Assembly: GCA_020747065.1 (NCBI GenBank)
Contig: JAGMVK010000003.1
Span: 3,658,001-3,722,000, forward strand
Direction of reading: 5' to 3'
Length of the DNA stretch: 64,000 nt
Source: Cadophora sp. MPI-SDFR-AT-0126
Lineage: Eukaryota > Ascomycota > Leotiomycetes > Helotiales > Ploettnerulaceae
Positions 22,772 to 35,459 of the stretch are shown here, one piece after another. The position numbers and the translations under genes were made by a program. Position 1 is the stretch's first letter. The number at the start of each line of letters is the position of its first letter. The notes under the pieces are model-generated. The model was not told the origin of the DNA and searched no databases. It saw only the letters and a program-made list of their open reading frames with translations.

Positions 22772-24595
22772 CCACCTGTACGCATGTGCTAAGGTGGATG
22801 AGTGAAGTGGATTGCATTGGAAAGCATGGGTTTGGTGCATATAGATTGGCTACACTGGAGAATCATGGGAGGGAGTATGGAATGCTTTATACCCAGCCTG
22901 ATCGATACCTGGCATGGATTCTTGGGATCTTGGCTTCTTGGGCTGGCGTTGGATTGGGTTTAACCACATTTGCATTTACTATTTTTACACTGGCATTGGA
23001 ATTATCACACACACCCTGGTGGTTCATTGGCTCTCTTCTCGCATAACTTCCGATTTCTCGGGATGAAAGTAGGGAATGGGCTGGAAGGGGAGATGAGTAT
23101 AGAATAGCTAGCTATCGCACAGACAGATATTGCTAGAAATCAAGAAGGCAAAAACATAACATAACAACACAGAAATACCATATCTTTGACCACCACCCAC
23201 TCAACCAACCGACATTCCTCTGTCTACAGTATATCATATGGGCAGTGGACGGCACGTCAGCTCGTACAGTGATCTGGAAGAGTGTGAATAGAAGGGAGTA
23301 TCATTGGGATGGTTTTGAGGATTAGGAGAGTTGTGATGTATGTATGTAGATAGAGTGTTGGGGATTGATTGATTGATTGATAGGTGGATAGATAAATGTA
23401 TAACTTCTCCATACTAGTACGTACTGTTTTCATGCTAAAAGTGAATAAATAAGTTACTCCGAAGCAAGTCTTCCCTTCCTGCCTTTCCCTGTTCTTTCCA
23501 ACCCAATGTACTATCAACCAGTCAGTCAGTCAAACAGGGCATCTGTCAACAAGCATGTACTTATCAAAGCAGAGAAAGGAGCTACCATCAAAATATTACC
23601 GACACAAACAAGGGGGTCCTGATTTCTTCTAATTTATGCAGGCAGGCAGGTCGGTACTAGTAGATCATACCAGCTAAACTTTTTAAATCAATCTCAGGCC
23701 GTTCATCCATTCATTCATGACTGATAAATGGTGCATTGGCATACTGGCATACTGAATGGGTAGATAAGTTAGGGTAAAATTCAGGTCTGAGAGCTTTCGT
23801 GTTAAGGGGAGACACGATCGAGATAAATTAGAGATAGAGTACGTAGGGCAATGGCGTCCGAAACCAGTGCAGACACTCACTCATAAAAGCTTACTTCACT
23901 TCAGAGATTTTCGACCCGGCGAAAGAAAGCCTGCCTCGCTAGGTCTTTTTAGGAAGTACACAATTGACAGCCAACCCTTCCCCAGCAGAGCAGCATATTA
24001 TACAGACGAACGCAAATGTACAGCTCCAAATCTCTTCCTAGAGAATTTCTTGTTACGATACTTCCATATCATGCCCGAACTCATACATTACAAATTTGCT
24101 GCATTGTTTGTTTAGTTCTCGACAATCCGTAATGCAACTTTATTCGTGGCGCGATGAGAGCACCTTATTTCCAAGATTATAGAATTAATGGTCACATTCA
24201 GGTGATTTCACTAGAAGTTACTTCGGTTTCATCAAAACCAAAGAAGTTCATTCTGTACCTATATGGTCTTATCGCAGAACTTCCATGTTTGTAAGGAGAT
24301 TGCCACCCTTGGTGAGGGCAAGGTACAGTCATCTGTTGAAGGGAAAGCATCATCTCGCGAGATCGCCTGGTAATAGAAGGACGTGACGCTCTATATGACT
24401 GAGGGATAATCTAAATGAACACTGGATTAGGAAAACGCAGTTGTGCATGCGTTAACGTTAGTCTCCAAAGAAATCACTATTTACACCTTCTCTGTGTGTC
24501 TCATCCATTTTCCTCCCTGGTCTGAGCTGCTGTATGTTAGCCGGCAGCAGGAAGAAAGGATTCCACTCACAGTGAGTTCTTGTCTTGATAAAGCT
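22772..24595. other. Intergenic region
   Basis: About 1.8 kb of presumed 3' untranslated sequence and spacer. A tetranucleotide (GATT) microsatellite lies at 23363-23382. Small frames such as the hydrophobic one at 22768-23046 have no supporting family signal. Confidence 0.45.
23363..23382. repeat. (GATT)n microsatellite
   Basis: About five head-to-tail copies of GATT, followed by imperfect GATA copies. A simple repeat, visible directly. Confidence 0.85.
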
Positions 24596-26799
24596 TCAGA
24601 TGATGTCTATCATATATATCGTATCGCCGTTATCATCCACGTAAACCTCAGCACAGTCTGCAGGAACCGGCTCTGATTGTATCACCATGCGTGCGGCCGC
24701 ACTATCATTCCGTCCGCCGTCGATGTACATTCCAACCCTTTTGTATTGACCACGTCTCTGTTCGGTAGTCTCAAGTAGTAAACCACAGTGCCAATCATTA
24801 GACACCACAATAGAGAGAAGGTACACTGTCTTCGTCGTCCTCTCAAGCTCTCTTTGTCGCTCATAGTCTACCGCGCTTGAGCTGCCGCTTGTTATTGCCG
24901 GTGATGTTATCGAATGGTTCTTTATGATAACATCAGACTGAGGATCATCCACCAAGTTTGGCGGTGAAGCGAAATGAGGCGCTGCTTCCGCCTCCTCGCC
25001 ATGGCTTATTAGTAGAACTGAAGCTTTTTTCGTCTGTTATCCCACTTGATCATGCCAGAGAAAATATGTTTGCAGCGCAATCGTATCGTGCCGCCACGAA
25101 TCTTTCCGAACTAGCTAGGTGAATCATAGTCGAGATTGACATCGCATAATTGTATGTGTGTATCCGAGGTTTTCACAGTGGAGGATGAATCAAAAAAAGA
25201 AGATCTACCATACTGTCAACGGATGCTCATGAATAATTTTTGCTAGTCCTCCAATTGCGACAAGCTTATCATCAGGAACTGTCAGTTTCATGTTGGAGAG
25301 TAGCGCCAAACAATTCTCGGCCACGCATCTTGAGTGACGGTTTCGGACTTGAACTGATGTTGTCTCGGCAAGTTCGACTCGCTGCAAAACGTTTCTCTGC
25401 AAGCCCATAAAATCTCAGTGTCGTAGAAATACAAGCTGCGTGGAGGCAAGTATCCTTCTTGGGGTACCCAGCCACATTGGAACAGTGGAAGAGGACCGCC
25501 ATCGTAGAAAATGGCATTTGGGGGGGGGGGGGGGGGGGGGGGGTAGATGCATCCCACAATGTCTGCTTTCCATCTGGATTGATATGCAACCGAACTCTCT
25601 AATTTCGATTTCGCTTAAAGAAGCATCCGGCATCTCCATTTTCCGCGCTCACTGCTGCAATATTTAGGTGAGAACCTCCGTACACATCTGTCATCAGTGT
25701 CGACTCCGTCGCCCAGTCATCTTCATCATCTTGAATGATGCATAGCGAATCGATCCAAAGGTGTTCGAAGCCAAGATAACGAGCGATGAAAATCGCATCC
25801 TGGAATGTGTTTGAAAGATCCTCGTAGGGAATCTTCACTTGAAAACTTGCCAGATTCGCTCTCACCAGTTTCAAGAAGTCTTTGCCACCCCAGCAATGAC
25901 TCAGTGTTGCATATTTGATAGAGCCAATGTTACCTGCAGTCTCACACACACGCAATGATAAGCCTCGAATGAATATCAGGCGAGTTGGGCTCCTACGGTT
26001 GCTCATGGTGGAGTGGCACTGTTCGTGGCCGATAACACAACGGTGCAACCACTCTTTGCAGAGATACAAGCCATTCAATGTGCTTGGAGGCACGTCGATT
26101 ACGTCGTTATTGATTGCTGGCAGCGAGTATTAAACATGGAACACCGAATCAGGTTCATTGAACACTCACGAGGTCTTAAGGCTGGATTTAGAATAATCCT
26201 GGATCTTTGGAAGAATGTTTGAAAGTTGCTCTGTGGAGTGTTTTTGGTAAATGGAATATTCAACACAAGATATACATCTGACTGCGGACGGATGGCGATC
26301 ATATCTCCTGGCTGCCATTGTGTTGGGCCGATCTCACAACCCTCTACTCTCGCAAATTGGGCACAAAGTCCACAGCCTCGCTTCACAGATTGCTCAAAAT
26401 CAGTAATACTGCTGCTGTAATGTTGAAATTTCGCTTCTCTTGATTTTTCTCCACGACCTTGTCAATTCCGTATACCATAGTCTGGCAAAATTGGCATAAG
26501 TAAGGAGGTGGCAACACTGGACGCTCGATGGTCTCGTTTACGATATATGGAGGGTAAAGTATGGAGTTGCACCCAGGCCTAGACTGGTGGAAGCTTTCTT
26601 CCAGAGCCCGCTGCTCCTGATTGATAGAAGACGTTGAGTTGTCGTCAAAAGCGAAAGCTTTATACGCGAGAGGAGATTGATAGTTTGAAACAATACGTCT
26701 GATCTTGATGAAGTTGATCGTTGGAATGGGTGCTGAGGTGCCGCCTGGCGTCAGCCTGGAGTTTCCCTTCAGATAATGCAGCTGCCACATCAGCCACAA
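24596..26799 (-). pseudogene. Decayed HET-domain (heterokaryon incompatibility-type) gene
   Basis: HET-domain motifs run along the minus strand in order but in several frames. N-terminal: a Cys-rich LCQFCQTMVYG, and GCGLCAQF in a different frame. Core (25599-26093): CKEWLHRC, YATLSHCWGG, TFQDAIFIARYLG and LWIDSLCIIQDDEDDW. After GCFFKRNRN comes an in-frame TAG, then the 24-nt G/C homopolymer, which shifts frame again. Downstream PLFQCGWVPQEGYLPPRSL and FYDTEILWACRE are readable in one frame and TVPDDKLVAIGGLAKIIHEH in another. A family-typical FGKIRGG follows just after another TAG, and 24596-24955 holds a typical C-terminal tail (VGMYID). HET proteins trigger self-recognition cell death; this copy cannot encode an intact one as read. 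Homopolymer miscalls could explain one lesion but not all. Confidence 0.75.
25520..25543. repeat. 24-nt G homopolymer inside the HET pseudogene
   Basis: Uninterrupted G from 25520 to 25543 (C on the coding strand). It lies between the HET core and the C-terminal half; any change not a multiple of three switches the downstream frame. Confidence 0.8.
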
Positions 26800-26976
26800 G
26801 TGAATCTGACCAACAGAAGAGAATCAGGGGCAATGAAGCAAATTAATGGAGCTCGATGTCACTGGTTTCTTTTATGTGTATGTTCTGGCCGACAAGAAAT
26901 ACTTGTTAAATTAGTAATCTGTGTAATATTTTTGGGCATTCCTAAACTCCAAACTCTAGGTCAGAAACACGACACC

Positions 26977-29352
26977 TCATGCATATCTAACCAGCGGAGG
27001 ATTGTTCCTATTCATAAAAGTCGTATACGCCGGCGATGGATACGCAGGAGGCGGCGGACCACTCCATTGTTCTCCCATCATCGGTCTCTGTGGAGGAACC
27101 GGAGGAGCCTTGTTGCGTCTCCTCTTCCGACAACAAGCACATATCCAACATGCGAGGATGATCAAGACCAGACTTCCGAGACCGGCAGATAGCCCAATAA
27201 CCAAGTCTCTATTTCTATCCACCCAAGATGAAACGCTGTCTCCATTCGAAGAAGAGCCACTCGAACATCTACCACTGTCACAAATTCCCCCATTGCATGG
27301 CGTACCGTCCAAAAGATTCCGGTTTAGCTGTGAGCAGAATTGAGAATTCGTTCTCTGAGAACAGCGAAGCCGGCAGGAATCATCGTCGCAGGAGTTCGTG
27401 TAGTTGCCACTCGTGCCTTGGATCACAACCTGTTGACACTGGAGATCTCTGCTTGTGCATTGTCCCTGAGCACAGAACTGATTAGAGTTATCACCACAGG
27501 TCTGTCCGTTCGGCTCGTAGGCATCAGCTGGACAGGATCCCGATGACCCCGAACATACTTCCTGAAGATCACATGGACCTCTGCTTGCTCGACAAACTGT
27601 GCTTGCCGCTGCAAACTGACAGCCTGAACAGCAGGCTTCGTTTGAATCGTCGCATACTGCGTTGCCTCTAAATTGACAGGTGCTTGGATCACAGCAAGAG
27701 TTATCGCCGCACTCTTCGGCCGAACCGCAATCGCATTGTTCTCCCGTCTCAACGATTCCATTTCCACACTGAGCACCGTTGATTGTTGGGACGTCGACAT
27801 TATCGACTAGGCATCTGGATCGGACTGTATTACTTCCCATCATCGAGCAGATGTTGCCGATCGTGCATTGTGAGAATTCGGACATCGATCTCGAGGATGT
27901 CGGATTCATCAGAAACTGGCCGCTTGCATCGCATCCAGATTGAGAGAAGGGACAACACTGATTCGATGCACCAGCTGCACAGAGACTGGCATCGCAATCG
28001 TGAACAGCTCCAAACGTGTGGCCACTCTCATGCCTGCACAAGTTAGAATGGTTCAAATTGAAGGGTGGCTTCAACTTACGCAAACACTTGCCATTCTCCA
28101 GGCGTCCTAACAACCACATTCGCTCCGGTCACAGATTGCTGACCAGAACCTCGAAGATTTGAGACACAAAGCTGTCCCAACCAAGCGATACCAACTGTCC
28201 CTCCAGACCGGCAAGTACTCATAAGAGTCCAGTAGGCATTATCATCGCCCCTCGTTCCTCGCCATTCCGAGAACTGCTCCAATTTATCTTCGATATCATC
28301 AGCCTCTGTACAAGCTACATTCCATGGTGTGGACTCTGCAGCTGATGAAGGACACTGAGCATCGCTAATCGTCAGGTTCTGCAGCCCGATCGTGATATTG
28401 AAAGTTCGCTCGTACACATCCGAGGCAGTGTTGACCATGGAAATGATGTTTTCTCGAACGGCTTCTGCGCTGGCAAATGATGCCGTGTAGGAGCAATCTG
28501 TAGCAATTCCGACCAGTGCTACTCGGCCAGATGTTGGGCATCCATCAGTTGACCCGATGCTGTTACGCAGATCCCCAAAACCAGAGTTACCTCCAGGAAT
28601 GAGTTGACGGTTGGCGAGAGATCCTAACGATGCACTATTCCAGCTCATGCCAGCCCTTGCGGAGAGAGGGTTTTCAGGTCCAACATTGAAAGCAAGGTTG
28701 TCCGACTGGCATCTCCCTTCTTCTCCGTCCCGCTTCTGCTCCGAAGCCATATCCGAGTCTCGGTAAACCACCATTCGCTCTTCCAGTCCTTCATCAAAAT
28801 GGAAATCCGTGTCTCGTTTCGTTTGCATGTAGCTGCTCTGTAGCTGGATATGATGATGATTCCCAAATATGCTGAATGCTCCCTCAACCAAAGGAGATGC
28901 ACCATCTCTCTTCATGTACACCCTCGCCCATCCACCTTCTATCCATGCCCCTGTTACTGATTCAATCCATGCCTTCCCCTTAAACACCTTGTGTGCTAAT
29001 CTATCGATCGGCTCTGCATGCCGTACCTTTCCTTCGCCGTCCAAATACTCAACGTATGCCTTGCTACCGAGAATGTTGTGATTCGGTTCCAGGGTGAGCT
29101 TCACGCGCGGCACTTCATTCTGCAGGGAGAATAATAAGTCAAAAGAAGAGTCATGCTTTACTTGCTGGTTGTGCGTATTTATTATTGGATTTTCAACAGC
29201 ATAGACATGGCTGATTCGATCTCGAGCTTCTGATCGTGCTGAGAAATGTTAGCAAGACTTCAGGAAGGCTGTGCACAATACTCACCATCGACACCCGAAT
29301 ACAAAACAGCAGAAGCGACCGCCGCACAATTAAACGACCTCAAAAACCTCAT
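26977..29352 (-). CDS. ADAM-type membrane metalloprotease (reprolysin plus disintegrin domains)
   Basis: Exons 29286-29352, 28080-29238 and 26977-28033 encode 760 residues. The first short exon gives a likely signal peptide (MRFLRSFNCAAVASAVLYSG). It joins across the 47-nt intron, with a GCTAAC branch site, to the prodomain (ENPIINTHNQQVKHDSSFDL). The catalytic domain holds the zinc motif HESGHTFGAVHD (HExxHxxGxxH), rebuilt across the second intron. Then come a disintegrin-like Cys-rich region (GNGIVETGEQCDCGSAEECG, CCDPSTCQF), an EGF-like Cys cluster, one membrane helix (VIGLSAGLGSLVLIILACWI) and a short cytosolic tail with poly-Pro motifs (APPVPPQRP). Fungal ADAMs (ADM-A/ADM-B) are surface sheddases of unknown substrate. 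Zinc-binding residues are all present, so it is probably active. Confidence 0.93.
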
Positions 29353-30979
29353 ATCTACAGTATCTTCCAAGAGCGACCAGGTCCAGCTGAACGCGGGGCG
29401 CGCACAAATATTTATCAAGAACCCATCAAACACTTCTGAAATACGAGCGGCGCTGACAATCCTCATCGCCAAGTCTGGCACAATACCCATCCCTCTGGGT
29501 ATTTCGGAATGCCGTCACAGACAAAAACCTCCGAGGGCATTTGGATCCCCTGTACACGCTCTCTGTATGGTCACCCCGCCATCTTCTCAGCACTCGCTCC
29601 TCTGGGCACTTCTTGGACGCGTGCGTAACGCAACGAGGCGAAGCTCGATGTTGGTGGTGGTTTTTTCTGCAGCCAAGGCTTGGCCTGTTGGAATCTCTTT
29701 CGACTGTCGGATTTATTTGTCGGACTTAGAACAAGAATGGGGAGCATTAGATCCGTGGAGTTTAAGCTTCAACTTTAAGTTAATTGTGATTTGTTATCGA
29801 AGGACGGACCACGGGTTTTTGGTACTTGGGGTAAGCAGGAGGTGGGCTGTGCAGGCAGGTGATTTAGGTTTTGACGACGACAACAGTGGATTTCGAGCGA
29901 AGACACAAAAGATTCTTCGGCCGAAATGGGACCATGATTCCATTTCCTTTCGGTCCTTTGTGGAAATAATACCTGTAAAGCTGAGAACGCATCGTGATTC
30001 TCTCCTTCATTCTTTGTTCAGATACTCACAATGCCACATCCAACATCTACCGAGAGAATTGGCGGCCTTGGCACATGCAGACTGCTTACACCCCGTCGGG
30101 ATTCTGTGTAGTCGTCGTCGTCGTCTGGAGTCTGATATCTCTGCAAACGTCGCAGAAAGTGACGACGACTTCTTCTTATTTGTTTCTCTCCTCATCAGAC
30201 TTTGCAAATCAAGACTTGACGTTTGATATTCGATTGTTAATCACATCGATTGAAAAGGGGAGCCAAAACACAGTCGCTTAGCGGACAGAGCTAGCCAAGC
30301 CGGCAAAGAATGGGATGCCACCGGGTCGATCTGAAGTGGTTTGGGTCTTGGATATCTCTTTACATTCCACCAAGTATGTGCACGTTCAGTTGCCAAATCC
30401 ATATGTGGATCAATTTCGATATCTTTGTTCTTCTTGAGGGAAAAATTTCGAACACAAGTCTCGCATATGAGAGAAGAAAATTTAGGGACCTGAGTGACTT
30501 GGTCTTGAAAGTATCCCCGTTTAGGGGCTTCACAAATCGAAAATGGATGTGAAATTAGAGGTAGTCAGTCTGTCTTAACCTCCTTTGCAACAGATTCTCC
30601 AATCAGCTCATCCGGTTCAGTAGCAATCAATGTAGCTATTCGTCCTAGCATTGAATGGCAAGACTGATGAATGATTGGAGAGAATGACACAGGTTCCGAC
30701 AGCACAGTGGATGCATTTGATCTAATGATCAAACAGTAAACTGTTCTCTTATTGGATCATTCAAATACAGACTCTGTGACACCATCAAATAGACGAGTCA
30801 TCCCAAATCACACTCGCAGAGCGAGGAACAGACCAAATATCTTACTGTACCAAATCATCAGGACGTCAAGACTTGATAGCAAACGCCCCGATCCAAGCCA
30901 AGAAATGACCACAGCTGTGACACATACCAATACTGCACTGATCAACAAAATAGCAATGTACGAACAAAATGCAAGATCG
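29353..30979. other. Intergenic region upstream of the ADAM gene
   Basis: 1.6 kb. An open frame of 326 codons on the plus strand (29246-30226) overlaps the ADAM first exon and intron in antisense. It has no family resemblance and random-looking composition, so I do not call it. A short TCG/CGT repeat lies at about 30112-30125. Nothing else was recognised. Confidence 0.4.
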
Positions 30980-32350
30980 TCAATGAGAACCCAACTTCAA
31001 CGGGAAAAACGACTCGGGCATTGGTTCAATATGCCAGCTCTCCTCCCTATCCTCATCCAACGCCACGTCCCAAAACTGCTTCAGCTCATCAGGTATATTC
31101 CATCCCAACTTCTCATTCCGCAAATGCATCCTCACCAGGTGCCTCTTGTGTTCCGCGTCATCTACAAACTTGTCTCTTCGGTGCAACAAAGCCAGGTTGT
31201 TCACGAAGTGTATGTCTCCAGGCTGTAACGTTATCTCAAGGCGGTTCTTCTCGGCTATGGAGTTGATGATATCGAGTGCTTCTTTCTGTCGTGGGCTGAT
31301 CGATGGGATGGACGAGGGACGTGGGTAGAATTCGTTGCCGACGAGTGCAAGGCGTGTGAAGCAGAAGATCACTCTGCCATTGTGGTGGTAGAGTATCGGA
31401 CGCTGATGAAAGTAAGGTCTGCGGATATCAGCTAGTATTCTTGGAGTGAGCTTGATGTCGATGGCATACAGAGCGAACGGCCAGTCTGGTGCTGCCAACG
31501 TAGATATGATATCGGGTCTTATCCGCACAAGCTCGTTGTAGATGCTGTGCCCCGAGGCTAGCACAAACTTGCCGCCAGAAGCAGCTACGTCTCTCGTTTG
31601 GAACCCTAAAATGTCTGCGTCTGGATCTGTGTGGAACGGCTTCCAGTCGTCAGCCTTGGGCACCGTATTGCTCGAGCAGCGGGCCTACAATTGTATCCGT
31701 AGAATGTCGCACATGTTTAGACAGTCTTTCGTTACTAGGATCAGCTGTTACATGAACTAGTTATTGACTTAGAGCAGATCTCGTCGCTTGAGGAGGTCTT
31801 CCTACCCAGCATATTGCCAACTTCATCTTGACGCATCCACCGTTCTGCGACATAACTCTGAATCCCTAGGAACACGATCATGCTATCCTCGAGACAGTAG
31901 CGATCCGCTTCGAGGCCTCGAAGAATGCAGAAGCCTTTCCCATTGTGTATATCTTCTGCGAGTGAGCCCAGGGTTTGTTGCAGTCGAGGGAGAGGGAAGT
32001 TGGAACGATCTACAAGATTCCCGTCGAGGCAGAGAGCTAGACGTAGGTCAGCCAGAGAAAGCATCGGAAGAGGACCATAATTATGTACACTTGAATGCCT
32101 CAAGAGCTTCATCGAGTTCCCTCTTGTCTTCTTCTGTTAGATTGACAACAAAGCGTGTTTCGTCGGCGAACTCTGCAGAAGTCCAAACTTGGCCAGTCTC
32201 AAGCAAAGCTGGGATTCCACGCGGGGTAGATGATACGTCGGATGTAGGAGCGCTGTTGAAGCCAAAGTAGTCTGCTGTTGTGATCGATTCCTGCTTGCGA
32301 TCAACAAGTGAAGGAGATTTGCAGCCAGCAGTCGCCATCTCGTTTGCCAC
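30980..32350 (-). CDS. TauD/TfdA-like (clavaminate-synthase-like) Fe(II)/2-oxoglutarate dioxygenase
   Basis: Exons 32089-32350, 31806-32036, 31689-31756 and 30980-31639 give 406 residues; the three introns are 49-52 nt with GT-AG ends. The family marks are the N-terminal helix region (TEEDKRELDEALEAFK), GKGFCILRGLEADRY, the iron-binding HTD in PFHTDPDADILGF (formed across the third intron), the later His in ALLHRRD, and the 2-oxoglutarate Arg region RHLVRMHLRN. All three metal ligands are present, so it is probably active. Fungal members often hydroxylate or cleave small acids or sulfonates; the substrate is unknown. No signal peptide, so likely cytosolic. Its 5' end faces the 3' end of the Zn2Cys6 regulator, transcribed the same way 540 bp upstream. 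Confidence 0.9.
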
Positions 32351-32887
32351 GCCTGTTCGCGTACTATCAGTAGTGAGCGGCTATGACAGGTCAGTACCAA
32401 TAGCGTGGACCCTTTCGGCCGGAGATGGCTGCGAAATTGCACTGTACTCCGAGAAATCGATCTCATTCCACTGAAAGACATGTCATTTTACTCGGGAACG
32501 GTCCGCTTTTCATCGATCCGCTCCAACGGTATCTGAGGAATGTACGCGCGCACCAGCGAGGACAAGTGGGAGGAAAATCTGTTTAGCCAGGCAACCAAGA
32601 GCCGCGTTCAAGCAACACATTCTAAATTCGTGAGGACGTGCATAGTTGGACTGCATTACAAAGTGCTGAAGACAAGCTGTCAAGTTCTGATTGCTTCGCG
32701 CAATCCGCTACGCAACCATACCCGCTCTAAAAGTAAAACTGTCCTCCTTATGGATTGACCTGCATCAGAAACCTTGCCGTGACCAACGGCACGAGCCTCC
32801 CGTTGTCTAGTTGGTCCAATGAAACCCCGTTTATAGCTGCTGCAGAGTGAATCGAGCCGGGTTTTGGGGACCTACGGTATGAGACTA
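32351..32887. other. Promoter region of the dioxygenase
   Basis: 537 bp between two genes on the same strand. No coding sequence, RNA gene or repeat seen. Confidence 0.45.
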
Positions 32888-35459
32888 TCATTCGCCTGTA
32901 CTCCCACGCGGTTCCCAATCCTGCTCATATAGTTGGGAAATAAAGTAATGTGGATGGTCACACGAGGACGGGTGTCGTATCTCTCTGTGTTTGGATGCTA
33001 CAACGCGGTTAGCCTTGAATCTGGTGTGGTGGACTTGTCATACCGTTGGCTTGCACATGTACAGCCGTCCTTTTGAGGAACTGGACTTGATCACTGTCCA
33101 GTACCGCCATGGAGACTGCATCCCTAGCATCCCAATCCAACATGAATGGACGCTGACCCCTGCAGGCATAATGAAAGTATGCTAGAAGAATGTTCGCCCC
33201 CATGTGAAGCTCTGCGATCATCTCAGGCATCGCGAATTTCTTTTTTCGGACATGTTAGAGGTATTTAGCAACGGGCTTACAAGGGTAGAGTCACCTTTAG
33301 GCCATGCTTCTTAGCGTATGCGATATCTTGCTTCGTGATCAAGGATGCGTTGTGGAGCAACATGAAAGTGCAGAGGTAAATGCAAAACCAATTCTGCGGT
33401 TTGTGCGCGAGTATCAGCTTCTGCAAGTGTTCGAGTATCATTGCCCTTAGAGGCTTCATGATACCTTGGATCAAAATGACCTCTATCTGAGCACCCATCT
33501 AGAGAAGTCAGCTTTTATACTGTGACTCACGTTGTATCATTTGACCTTGGAAACGCAACTTGATCGGACGGGGAAGATTAACGAAAGACGGATTGATTAA
33601 CCAAAGATTCGCACGTACCACAGGTGGAATGGGAGTTTGGCCTGGCATTGAACTTGTACGATCCATTAGATCAGGACCCATCCCAAGCCTGTCACTTCCT
33701 ATGATCCTTTCCGATCTGCAAATCATTCGTGTAGCCACCCAGAGACGGATGACCATGTTCAGGAGCACGCGTTCTTGTTCGCTCTACGAAAAGTTAGTAG
33801 CTAATTTCCCGATCATCATGTCAACATACCATGTGGCACTTGGAAGCCTTGATCGCCATTGTGTAAGTATTAAAGACCAGAGCATCATTCCGATCTAAGG
33901 TGCTAAGGAAAAACTGCATTCCCTCTTTCAAGATGTAGTCCCTGTAGGCCCTCTCGGCCTCCTTCATGCTATCAATTGCGTATGGTGGAATAAATGCCTC
34001 CCTTGTTTTGCCGGCATATTTCCACTCCCTAGAGAGTTTGTCTCCATCAACAGGAATGAACTTTCGAACCTTGAGGAACATAGGGTTCGGAGAATAGTCT
34101 TGCGTGACTTCAATACACCTAATCTCTGAGTCGGCCCATGTTGAGACATCGTTCATCTCCAATGATTCCCATCGTCTGCTCCAAACCAGGCCCGGCACAT
34201 AGCCTTCTCTAAAAAGCCTGGCATCCGGGATCTTATATCGAAGGCAAGGGAGGTTGACGACTCGAGTATTCGCGACCTTTTTGCAGGTAAGGCAGACTCC
34301 GCGCGGATTGAAAGGGTCTGGAATGCACTATGGCGAGTATTAGATACACAATCCACTGGTACGAAAGCCAAATAGCTTACCCTTGTTCGTTGCATCTTAC
34401 ACCGAACGCAAGCGTTGTCTTTCCTGGTTTGTGCTGTTTGTGCTTTGTCGGCGGGATCTTTGAATGGTCCACGCTTGGTTCGATTCGCATCATCATCAAT
34501 GCCGAAGTCAATCAGGGGAAATTCATCTCTAGAGTCATTGTAGGTAGGCGACATCTGCTCGACAGAATTTTGTTTCGGATCAGACACGGTCACTGGGAGC
34601 TCTGACTCCAATCCGGATTGGAACACAATGTGGTCATACGGTTTGGAATCTAGTTGTGGAGTGTATGCCATGCTCGGTTGCGGTACGGGTGGACGAGAGA
34701 AGTTGATATGGGTGGGCTGCCATGAAGGGACTTGGAACGGCGTATCGCAAGCAAACATGGAAGAGCACTATTCACGTCAGGACCCAATCAGAATATATAC
34801 ATCAACCTTACCATAGAATTGTCTTCTGGAACTTGAAACCGTTGACTCTCTTGATCAATTGAGTTGTAATTTGTCCCAGCGTCTGAGGAGCCAAGTGAAC
34901 CGTCCGAATACTTGAACAGAGGATCATTTTGATATGTTGAAGACGCGAATCCATTTGGTAACGACTGAGCGGTTTTGGCTCCCATGTAGACCATTTGAGG
35001 AGCAGGAGACGGCACAATGGAGTCATCTTCGGCAAGCATATTTGAGAAACACGTGGACCAAGTAGCTACTGGCAATACGTTGAATCCGAATGTTCTATCC
35101 CGCGAAGAGCTACTTGTAGACTCCCACTCGCTACCCATAGCGGCTTGAGAACTGATGGAGTCGTCCGACTCCGATGATATGTATGAACTTGCTTGTCGGA
35201 AGAGGTCTGGGTAACTTGGTCGATATTGATATGAAGCAGCAACCGAGGATCTCCGTAGGGAACCTATAGCCGCAGCGAGGTCTGATGGATGGATCTGAAA
35301 GAATGATGCCGTGTTCTCAATCACTGCGTGCTGCTCTTCCGTGAAGGCATTGTACGTAGTGTCGATCTTGAATCTCTTTGTGGGATGATCATTGGCCAGA
35401 AAAGGATTGGATGAGCGACGTTTGCGTGAGTTGTCCTGGATAGGAGACGTCAGATACAT
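32888..35459 (-). CDS. Zn(II)2Cys6 transcription factor with internal DNA-binding domain
   Basis: Seven exons: 34812-35459, 34381-34767, 33830-34327, 33619-33783, 33295-33498, 33044-33239 and 32888-32997. They total 735 residues with all phases consistent. The zinc cluster CVRCKMQRTRCIPDP then GVCLTC is completed by splicing at 34328/34380. Its spacing reads C-x2-C-x6-C-x10-C-x2-C-x12-C, the last gap longer than the usual 6-8. It sits near residue 340, after a long Ser-rich N-terminal region with a basic stretch (NSRKRRSSNPF). The C-terminal part is helical (PLRAMILEHLQKLI; MPEMIAELHMGANILLAYFH) and ends with YFISQLYEQDWEPR, typical of a large group of uncharacterised fungal regulators. Nuclear and DNA-binding by family; targets unknown. 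The nearest candidates are the dioxygenase downstream and its own promoter. Confidence 0.87.

Noticed and set aside
22768..23046. 92-codon hydrophobic frame after the coiled-coil gene
   Set aside because: It overlaps the stop of the previous gene and lies where its 3' untranslated region should be; no support beyond hydrophobicity.
29246..30226. Open frame of 326 codons on the plus strand
   Set aside because: It overlaps the first exon and intron of the ADAM gene in antisense, has no recognisable motif and an unstructured composition. I treat it as chance, though its length is unusual.
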